The position numbers and the translations under genes are program-made. Under the pieces are notes generated by a model, which was given only the letters and a program-made list of their open reading frames with translations, was not told the DNA's origin and ran no database searches. Positions 42,671-49,692 of a stretch of DNA of 49,692 bases are shown piece by piece. Each line of letters begins with the position of its first letter. The first letter of the stretch is position 1. Origin of the DNA: Chara braunii. Taxonomy: Eukaryota > Streptophyta > Charophyceae > Charales > Characeae. The DNA lies in contig BFEA01000941.1 of the NCBI GenBank assembly GCA_003427395.1, positions 231,147 through 280,838 on the forward strand. The letters run 5' to 3'.

Positions 42671-42938
42671 CTGCCTCTGTTGTTAAAAGAGACAAAAGCC
42701 ACAAATCAGCAGCCGTTAACATCATATCAGCAACTGAGAAATGGAGTTCAATAGACCCATGAGCAGACTTGACTTACAAAAAAAAAAAAACCAGGATAAA
42801 AAAAAGAAGGCAGTGGCCTGGTACGGCATAATATTAGTAGTTATCAGATATTTAAATCATTTCGTCATAGAATGGGACAATTTTCTAGGCTACCAGAGTG
42901 GCCCGGGACCACTTGCCCGGCCGGGCCAAAAAAAAAAG

Positions 42939-43342
42939 GGATAATTTGCAAAATATCCTCATAAGTTGAGAATCTTGAGATATATGCCAAAATGCTCCTG
43001 AAAGATGTGGGTAGAGCGGAATGCTCTTTTGTGCCGAAATTTTTGTGTTGTGCCCCTGTCAGGCGGGTGTGCAACTTTTGCAATCTGGACCTCCTCATTT
43101 GGGCCTTGGCCTTTTGCAATAGTGCCCCTAGGAGGCTAGGAGAAGTTTGCAAGTACTGGGTCATTTTGAAAAGTTGGACGCTACCCGGGAGGGATATATT
43201 GCAAAGATGGGGTTCCAACCGATGCCAGGGGTATTTCACGAAACATTTTTTTTGTCAGAGGGGCATTCCGCTCTACCGACATCTTTTAGGGGCATTTTGG
43301 CATTTATCTCAACTTACGCGGGCATTTTTTTGCAAATTGTCC
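42939..43342. mobile_element. TIR/foldback element, ~404 bp
   Basis: The left ~88 bp (ggataatttgcaaaatatcc, atgccaaaatgctcctgaaa, gtagagcggaatgc) are the reverse complement, with scattered mismatches, of the right ~87 bp ending aaattgtcc. The middle 230 bp has no gene; the pieces of open frame follow the repeat. A non-autonomous DNA element is the best reading. Confidence 0.88.
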
Positions 43343-43851
43343 TTAAAAAAGATTCTTTTATTTTTAATTATTTTTGTTTAAAGTTGGTAAAAAAATGGAT
43401 GTGACCCTGAAGCAAAAGTTGTTGTTCAGTTTAGCTTTCTGCATAACATAGTTTTCTTCGTTTTTTAGTTTTTTTCGTTTTTTTAACTTTTTTCCCCCAG
43501 CTGGTAGCCTTGAACAGGTTTCCACCCAGTTGAATTTCGTGCAACAACTGCAGACACCGAGGCTTGATCCCCAGACTTTCCCCAACCCCGTGTACACTGT
43601 AAAGTACCTTTTTGTTGTTCGACGTTGGTTGACCCCGTGTGCCTTGAACCCACGACCTGTACCCAAACCCGTGAATAAATGCCTTGCGTGTGAAGCCGAG
43701 TCCTGTGGACTTGATCCATAGGTCTGTTATTTTATTTAGAAGTCTTCGGGTCGTCTGTAGGTGTCCCAAAAAGGCAAGTTCACAGTTGACCTTTGACCTT
43801 TTGAAAAAGGTCAACTGGCCATACGTCCTCTGAAAGGTCAGTAGGTCGTGG

Positions 43852-43962
43852 CTACCTTCTTCCCCCAAATACAACGTACGGTCATTATAGCTGTATCTGG
43901 ACTGAAAGATGCCTCAAATACAGCTATAATTACCGTACGTTGTATTCGGGGGAAGAAGGTAG
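43852..43962. mobile_element. Foldback MITE family A, copy 5 (near-perfect palindrome)
   Basis: ctaccttcttcccccaaata to attcgggggaagaaggtag, 111 bp. The arms are complementary almost throughout, with a short loop near 43905. Confidence 0.95.
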
Positions 43963-44007
43963 GTTAGGTCTCGAAGAGTCAACTTCAGCAGAGGCAACCC
44001 GTCGAAT

Positions 44008-44102
44008 CAAGTACCAAGGTGGGACTCCACATCTTGAGGGCCTGGCCCCTGGGANCAAGTACCAAGGTGGGACTCCACATCTTGAGGGCCTGGCCCCTGG
44101 GA
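44008..44102. other. 47-bp duplication around a single N (assembly join)
   Basis: caagtaccaaggtgggactc...ggcccctggga is repeated exactly on both sides of N 44055. Confidence 0.85.
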
Positions 44103-44586
44103 AATCGGGCAGGCCCAGACCACCAAACGAAACAGTATAAATAAAGACTGTTAAAGAGGCAGCGAACAGTCCTGGGCCATTCTGAGAAAACTATGCGGAA
44201 GCGCTGCAGACACTGCTTGAGTGACTTGTGCGTTGAGTCACACGTGGTCAACAGGAGAGCCCAGGTTGAAGAGGGTGAGCGCCCATAGCCGCTAGGAGGA
44301 GGAAGACAACGTCGGTGTGTGGAAGTGCAGACATTCAGGGTAAATCCAAGTGTTGAGTTGAGTTCCAGGCTGGCCGAAGGCCATATCTCCCAGTTTTTCT
44401 GTGTTTGCCTGTTAGGCGCACTGTGCCACGTCAAGCTTGTTGCTAATTCTGCTTCGAGGAACTTCAACTTGAAGTTGTTTTGCCAACGGCAACGGCATCT
44501 GCATGTATGCATGTTGGACGTGAAATCCAGACAAGTTTAATGCAGCCTAGTAGACATTTTTATTATTATTAATTTATTATATTACA
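44103..44586. other. No gene seen
   Basis: Single-copy-looking DNA without recognisable protein, ending in an AT-rich stretch (44556-44585) just before the U6-like sequence. That stretch could be its TATA region. Confidence 0.5.
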
Positions 44587-44686
44587 TCCTTCGGGACATC
44601 CATTAAAATTGGGACGATACAGGGACGATTAGCATGGCCCCTGCACAAACGTAACATGTATAAATCGAGAAATCCACCTTTTTTTT
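44587..44686 (+). ncRNA. U6 snRNA-like sequence, near full length, altered ACAGAGA box
   Basis: tccttcgggacatcc (5' stem), ttaaaattgggacgatacag, ggacgattagcatggcccct, gcacaaacgtaacatg, then ataaatcgagaaat and a T8 run. The length and order match U6, with an AT-rich TATA-like region about 25 bp upstream and a Pol III-type T run. However ACAGAGA reads ACAGGGA and the 3' stem-loop is changed, so it is more likely a pseudogene than a working copy. Confidence 0.75.
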
Positions 44687-44978
44687 CTTTTTTTAATGGT
44701 CCGCAACGACTCCACATTTGAAAATCACATGACTAAATAATTAAATTCACAACACTGTCTCCCGTGATACCACCTGCATCACCTCTTGAATATGGATTAC
44801 TGCTGTGCTTCTGCTTAATGGCGGGGGCCCGGCATCATGGAGGTCAACAAATCTGGATTAAATTTGCATTTTGCGATTTTGTGGACAACGATATACATTT
44901 GTAGTTAAAAAAAAAAAAAAAAAAAGGTATAGATTTGAAGTAAGACTTTGTTCGTACCAGATCAGATGCGGGTAAGTT

Positions 44979-45149
44979 CCGGGGCCAAGTCCCACTAGCA
45001 GCGATGAGCTACCTCAACGCCTGAATCTGGACGCTTTTGCGGAGATGTGCAGAAACGGTGTTGAGTTTCTTGAACTGCACGTCTCCACAAACACGTCCAG
45101 ATTCAGGCGTTGAGGTAGCTCAACGCGGCTAGTGGGACTTGTCCCCCGG
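44979..45149. mobile_element. Foldback element family C, copy 1
   Basis: ccggggccaagtcccactag and gagctacctcaacgcctgaa at the left pair with ttcaggcgttgaggtagctc and ctagtgggacttgtcccccgg at the right, 171 bp in all. Confidence 0.9.
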
Positions 45150-45197
45150 TAGAATTGTGAAGTCCCCGGCCTACGGCTTCATAGACTCCAACTCGAG

Positions 45198-45201
<4 letters not shown>

Positions 45202-45235
<34 letters not shown>
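45202..45235. repeat. Poly-A run
   Basis: 34 A following ctccaactcgagtctt, probably a retroposon tail. Confidence 0.9.
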
Positions 45236-45238
<3 letters not shown>

Positions 45239-45416
45239 ATAAGAATATGGATATATGGATATAAATCATGATCATGGCAATGATTGAGCAGAAATCCTGA
45301 TCATCGTCCATTGAGAAGCAAGCAAGCAGAATGTTTTGAAATAAATTCGACGTGATACACTAACGGTTGGCATTTAAGCCCATCATCATCATCAGCAGCA
45401 GCAGCATTGCAACAAG

Positions 45417-45580
45417 CTACCGTCTTCCCCCAAACACAACACCCGCTGATTGTGAATGCATACAAGCTATCCCTTTCGGGGTCCATACATCGGTCATTTT
45501 CCCTGCATTTGGACTGAAATGTGAGCCAAATACGGGCATAACGACCGGCGTACGTTCTCTTCGGGGGAAACACGCACGTT
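45417..45580. mobile_element. Foldback MITE family A, copy 6 (longer, diverged)
   Basis: ctaccgtcttcccccaaaca to cgtacgttctcttcggggga, with about 45 extra bp in the left arm. Confidence 0.75.
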
Positions 45581-45664
45581 AGCGGCTCTAGCGAGGAGTG
45601 CCCAGCAGAAAAGGTAGATGTAGCCTCATGTAGGTACTAGATGTACCAACACCTGGCAACAAGC

Positions 45665-45775
45665 CTACCTTCTTCCCCCGAATACAACGTACGGTCATTA
45701 CAGCTGTATTTGAGGCATCTTTCAGTCTAGATACAGCTATAATGACCGTACGTTGTATTCGGGGGAAGAAGGTAG
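45665..45775. mobile_element. Foldback MITE family A, copy 7 (near-perfect palindrome)
   Basis: ctaccttcttcccccgaata to attcgggggaagaaggtag, 111 bp. It is the same subfamily as copy 5, but its loop is in the opposite orientation. Confidence 0.95.
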
Positions 45776-45778
45776 ATC

Positions 45779-45950
45779 AGCTGCTAAACCCATGGAGTCA
45801 TGGACTGTTCAAATATACAGACTTGAGTTCGAATCCAGATGGAACTCGAGTTACTCGACGATCGACGAATGATATAATGAATGACATCAACTAATTTTGA
45901 AAACTGATTGGGGAATTTGGGGCCGGTCAGTTTCACGTTGACATCGCAAG
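45779..45950 (+). mobile_element. tRNA-derived SINE fragment
   Basis: gactgttcaaatata, then the B box gagttcgaatccagatg (45829-45845), and downstream ttggggccggtcagtttca, shared with 39172-39300. The A-box end is degraded. Confidence 0.65.
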
Positions 45951-46162
45951 GCCGTCGTCGTGCATCGAAGAGTCGAAGACTGCTGGTTGAGGGCCTCACC
46001 GCGCCAACTGCAAATGCCAACACTTCGACTGTATCTGCACTCGAAATTGGTCCCTATACATTCAAAATGTAGGGGCCGTTCGGCGCTCTTCCTACTTGCA
46101 AGGGCAATCAATCCCTCCAGATTATTTTGAGGCAAGTTGCTACCCATGTACTTTGTGGGACG

Positions 46163-46278
46163 CTACCCTTTTTACCCGAATTACAACGTGCCGTCTTTCT
46201 GCCTGTATTTGCACCAACATGCAGTCTAGATACACCGTTATTGACCAGGCGTTCTGTTCCGGAGAAGGAAGATGGTAG
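46163..46278. mobile_element. Foldback MITE family A, copy 8 (diverged)
   Basis: ctaccctttttacccgaatt to gttccggagaaggaagatgg then tag. The arms have many mismatches. Confidence 0.8.
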
Positions 46279-46366
46279 ATCAGTTTTCCAGCTACCCGAT
46301 AGTGCTGCTGACCACCAATAGAAAGTAGTCACAAAGCTTAACCTCGATCTGAGGGATGCTCCTATC

Positions 46367-46422
46367 ATCCCAGGGATAGAGAAGAAGAAAGGGAATCCCA
46401 GGGATAGAGAAGAAGAAAGGGA
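46367..46422. repeat. 28-bp tandem duplication
   Basis: atcccagggatagagaagaa then gaaaggga, twice in a row. Confidence 0.95.
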
Positions 46423-46537
46423 ACGCAACAAGGAACTGCGACATCAGTAAAGAAACAGAGAGATACCAACCATCCGCAAAGAGCATGAGAAGAAAAAGAA
46501 GGAAACAGAAAAGAGCATGAGAAGAAAGAGCACGGAC

Positions 46538-46556
46538 GCACGCGCGCGCGCACACA

Positions 46557-46614
<58 letters not shown>
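46538..46614. repeat. (CG)n(CA)n followed by a 45-A run
   Basis: cgcacgcgcgcgcg, about ten CA, then 45 A. This is a simple-sequence tail; frames across it are artefacts. Confidence 0.97.
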
Positions 46615-46616
<2 letters not shown>

Positions 46617-47351
46617 ACATACACAGAACATTGTGTCTCTGTGTGTGTGTGTGTGTCTATTTATGATTTATCTATGATCTATCTATCTGTGTGTACAAAT
46701 GGTACACAACTATATCAGCTTCTTGCACTGCAGTCGCATCCTATGTATTGTTCCCTTTGCCAAATTGCCACCACACGATGCTCTCTATTGATTTGACTCA
46801 CTGGCAGGCCCTGTGTTTTCCACCCATTTGACGTCATTTAAGAGCTTAGGGGACAACGCTTTGCTACTGCAGAATGGCTACCAGTATGTTCTATAACATG
46901 CCCCCACTCTGCTTTGTCCGCTAGAGACACCGCACACTTGTTAACGAACGCTCAACTCTCTCACCCTGCAATTGCAAATCCATCCCTTCTGTGTGCGTGC
47001 GTCCCAAATTCTTCATTCTCTAATATCGAAAGGACACAGTGACTGGTTGGAAACACGAGCCTCTAAGAAACGGAGAGAAGTCACTGTGAGAGAGTGTCGT
47101 CGAGAACCTTTTGTTCAGGGGGTCGGGGAGTGTAAGAAAAGGGGGGAGGGGGGAAGGGGGGGGAGGGAGTAGGGGGCAACATTGAAGACAAATGGAATTT
47201 AATGGAGTGCTTAATAAAGAGAGCAAACGACAACTAATTTATTTAATGAACAATAATGCGAAGTTGGACATCAAGTTGAAGTTGAATTGCACGACTCGAC
47301 GGGTACTTAGTAGGATTTATTATCCTCCCCCGGGGAGGGGTCGCACTAGGA
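46615..47351. other. No gene seen
   Basis: Contains (GT)n/(TCTA)n near 46640-46690, a G-rich patch near 47143-47175, and nothing recognisable as coding. A DHODH transit-peptide exon would be expected somewhere on the minus strand in 42671-49692 or beyond, but none is convincing. Confidence 0.5.
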
Positions 47352-47475
47352 AAAAGATGGGATTAAACGTCTGAATTTAGATGTGTTTTATGGGCAGGTG
47401 CAGAGAAACGGATCAATCGCGATTTTCGTCACCTCTCCATAAACACGTCCACATTCAGGCGTGAAATCCAATCCT
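47352..47475. mobile_element. Foldback element family C, copy 2 (diverged)
   Basis: gggattaaacgtctgaattt and tgttttatgggcaggtg pair with cacctctccataaacacgtc and cattcaggcgtgaaatcc. cacgtccacattcaggcgt matches the family C copy at 44979-45149. Confidence 0.75.
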
Positions 47476-47636
47476 CTTTTGCTATTCGGACCTCGTTCCC
47501 AGTGAGTATAGATAGAAGCATACATTTTTAAGTAGCTGCATTTGCAGCCCATCACCCGTCTGGCAAACTGATGCAGTCTTTTTTCTTCTTTTTTTTTTGA
47601 AAAAACACAGTTTATTATAACATAAATTCCACTGAG

Positions 47637-47695
47637 ATACCTTTCTCGGCCTTTTGGCTAAAATCAAGTGTAGTATCTGTTCTGATCAGTTTTAA
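47637..47695 (+). ncRNA. U2 snRNA 5' fragment (retropseudogene)
   Basis: atacctttctcggccttttg, gctaaaatcaagtgtagtat and ctgttctgatcagtttt match the first ~57 nt of U2, including the branch-point-pairing GTAGTA. It then ends abruptly in an A-rich aaaaataaaa tail. The truncation and tail are typical of a LINE-mobilised snRNA copy. Confidence 0.85.
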
Positions 47696-47805
47696 TTAAA
47701 AAAAATAAAAAATAAAAAATAAAAATAAACTCCACTCAGTCTCGCCGCTGATGCAGTGTTTTGTCCCTCCGCGTCTTTAAGTAGTAAATATCCATCATCG
47801 CTCTC

Positions 47806-47946
47806 CTTCACCGTCGTCCCGACATTCTCCCATCAACCTCCATTCGTTCATCCTCTCCTCCGCGGTCCTGCTCCTGACTCCTCAGTGATCGCAGGCTCCC
47901 ACGGGCCGTTTTTTCTCGAGTTGCTTATCAGCTCCTCCCGCCTCCA

Positions 47947-47977
<31 letters not shown>

Positions 47978-48423
47978 CAGAAGGGGCCCTCAGGGCTTCA
48001 TATTATAAACTTGAAAATTGCACTGAGGCCGGGAATCCTCAACAAACAACCCGGAGTAGGACAGTACCGAAGTATCACAGGCGGAGGGGATTTTGAGTCT
48101 AGGAACAGAAAAGGGCCCACAACCCGGGCCCCCTCCAGGCTTTCCCACTCCGTGGCCTTCGAATATCGACGAACATACAATGAGAAAGTCGAATTATACG
48201 GGTTAAACTTTGAGGGCGTACTCACACTAGCACTATCTTAAATGTATCTGAGCGCATTTACGGCCCTACCTGTCTGCATTTGGCTGCAATTCCGTCCAGA
48301 ATTAGTGTGGTGAGCATGCCCTGACAAACAGCTTCCCGAGCCCACGAACGTCTCTCCTCCACTTTCCCGATACTCTCCCATCAACGCTCATACGTTCACC
48401 CTCTCCGCCATTCTGCTGAGTGG
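47806..48423. repeat. Repeated segments and poly-T retroposon
   Basis: ctcccatcaac(c/g)(t/c)tc, cgttca(t/c)cctctcc and ctgctgactgg-type sequence occurs at 47825-47885, 48370-48425 and (partial) 48553-48588. Between them, a T27 run (47951-47977) starts an antisense poly-A retroposon-like piece with ttatattataaac and gaggccgggaatcc (to about 48130). Confidence 0.65.
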
Positions 48424-48535
48424 TAGGTATCGTCTTTTTACCCAAATAGAGCGCCTGGTTATTATATCTGTACCAGGCCTAATTTCCAGTCTAGATACCG
48501 CGATAATGACCGGGAATCCGATTCAGGTGAAGCTC
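48424..48535. mobile_element. Foldback MITE family A, copy 9 (diverged)
   Basis: taggtatcgtctttttaccc to gataatgaccgggaatccga and ttcaggtgaagct. A detached end, taccgtcttgacccgag, lies at 48589-48605. Confidence 0.8.
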
Positions 48536-48628
48536 AGGCTGCTACTCTATTATACGTTCATCCTCCCCGCCACTCTGCTGACTGGTAGGTACCGTCTTGA
48601 CCCGAGTCTCCGTACCGCCAATCTGCAA

Positions 48629-48737
48629 CTACCGTCTTCACCCGAATAGAACGCCCGGTCATTATAGCCGTATCTGGACTGAAAATTGCACCAAATACGG
48701 CTATCATGACCGGGCGTTCTTCGGGTGAAGACGGTAG
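48629..48737. mobile_element. Foldback MITE family A, copy 10 (near-perfect palindrome)
   Basis: ctaccgtcttcacccgaata to gttcttcgggtgaagacggt then ag. The arms pair nearly throughout, with the loop ctgaaaattgc near 48680. Confidence 0.95.
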
Positions 48738-49275
48738 ATCTACGGCATGCCGTGAGTCTGTTATTCATCAAGAGTCTGCCATTGAATCTCAATTTCCAAT
48801 AAAAGATACATTATTCCATCCGTCAACAGTAAAATAAAATAAAAATACTGTTTATTCTTTCATTTTTGTTTTTTTTAATTTGAGTTGAAGTTTCAAGAAA
48901 AAGACTTTCACAGTGTAAAATTTCTATGAAGCGGTGGCAGTTCCTATCAGTTGATCTCTCCCGCGCTTGTCCGTAGATACTAGATCCTGATCGGTGAACT
49001 CCTCCTAAATGACAAGTCAGATCCTGATCCTCTCTCTGTTAAAATCGGAAAAGTTTTTTTTTTCAGGAAAAAAAATCGGAAGTTTTCCTTTCGATGAGAA
49101 GAGTATCCCGTCTCCCTTTGTTGATATCCAAAATTCCTGTTAATTCTCAGATTTCTATTAGTTCTCTTCTTTCTTTAAATTCTCAGATTCCTGTTAATTT
49201 TAATACACTCCTGTTAATCATCGGAAAATAACATTATTGGACGCTAAGCGACCCTCTTAGCACAGCAGCGCGACA
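48738..49275. other. No gene seen
   Basis: AT-rich DNA with short repeats of ttctcagatt(t/c)c(t)gttaatt near 49140-49210. Confidence 0.6.
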
Positions 49276-49385
49276 TTTGGGTCAGTTTCGTGGTTGCGAG
49301 GGGTATTGTGAGAGTATATGTATATGTCCTTAGGAGTTTTGAATTCTTACCTCCATACCCCTCGCTACCACGAAACTGACCCAAA
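49276..49385. repeat. Hairpin with 31-bp arms
   Basis: tttgggtcagtttcgtggtt at 49276 pairs with aaccacgaaactgacccaaa-type sequence ending at 49385, with one mismatch visible; the loop is 48 bp. Confidence 0.9.
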
Positions 49386-49599
49386 CCTTTTCTACTCAGC
49401 TATGCACGTAATTGCGGTCATCTACACCCAGGGCTGGCCGCAATTGCAGTCAGATACATACAGAAGGTTCAAGTATCAGTACACAGTGCTACACACTCTG
49501 GAGCCAGCACGTAATTTGCCGAACGAGGCCTACAACCAGAAAACGACAGACCGGCCAGAAACTACCCACCCTCTGCAGGTAATGTACGTCATCACCAAC

Positions 49600-49692
49600 T
49601 GGCCTATAGCTCAGTTCGTACACCCACGAACTGTTGAAATATGAATCAGACCCAAGTTCTAATTCAGATGCAGTCCAGGGGCCGATGGGGGG
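49600..49692 (+). mobile_element. tRNA-derived SINE, cut by window edge
   Basis: tggcctatagctcagttcgt is an A-box-like tRNA start and aagttctaattcagatg a degraded B box. caggggccgatggg at the edge resembles the family's ggggccggtcag segment. Confidence 0.7.

Noticed and set aside
43985-44512. 175-codon minus-strand frame through 44055
   Set aside because: It crosses an N-marked assembly join and its repeated residues come from the duplicated 47 bp.
47020-47226. Candidate DHODH transit-peptide exon on the minus strand
   Set aside because: It has an ATG and a Ser/Pro/Leu-rich stretch, but no donor in the phase (0) required by exon 42594-42670.
49318-49644. 108-codon plus-strand frame at the right edge
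   Set aside because: It begins in a hairpin loop and ends in a tRNA-derived SINE; no recognisable family and no support for coding.

Overview
The window is eukaryotic nuclear DNA, most likely from a green-plant-lineage genome with very large introns. Plant-side signs are interstitial CCCTAAA telomere-type repeats, a plant-like mitochondrial dihydroorotate dehydrogenase, and LTR retrotransposons whose primer-binding site resembles that for initiator-methionine tRNA. A charophyte alga such as Chara fits the repeat-swollen introns, but that is inference.

The only host protein gene I can support is dihydroorotate dehydrogenase (class 2, quinone type; PYRD in plants) on the minus strand. Seven exons lie between 42670 and 18994: 42594-42670, 40984-41307, 38195-38447, 35759-35839, 31503-31610, 29890-29919 (only 30 nt) and 18994-19131. 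All junctions are GT-AG and the phases agree, giving 1011 nt = 337 continuous codons, from the N-terminal membrane anchor to just short of the last part of the barrel. The transit-peptide exon (right) and the C-terminal exon(s) (probably beyond the left edge) were not found.

The rest is repeats. From left to right: 1-7574, a decayed Ty3/gypsy element (+) cut by the window edge; 7575-11500, non-coding DNA with microsatellites, a duplicated 105-bp unit, a long foldback and a MITE; 11495-16251, a LINE 3' remnant followed by a longer LINE (+); 16320-16605, an assembly gap; 16606-18993, LINE-tail-like duplications, a TIR element and a 30-bp tandem array; 19737-27714, a complete-ended Ty3/gypsy element (-) in a DHODH intron that has lost its integrase by an internal deletion; 27715-42600, DHODH introns full of poly-A/T tracts, a long CCAT satellite, a 46-G run, MITEs and a U6-like locus; 42671-49692, a dense cluster of foldback MITEs, tRNA-derived SINE pieces, a U6-like and a U2-like snRNA fragment.

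The strongest non-gene signal is one ~110-bp palindromic MITE family with ten recognisable copies. Several can fold end to end, and six lie within the last 6 kb. Other points: a duplicated exon-intron boundary with a second intact splice donor in DHODH, a 46-nt poly-C tract just upstream of a DHODH 3' splice site, and the integrase-deleted gypsy element.
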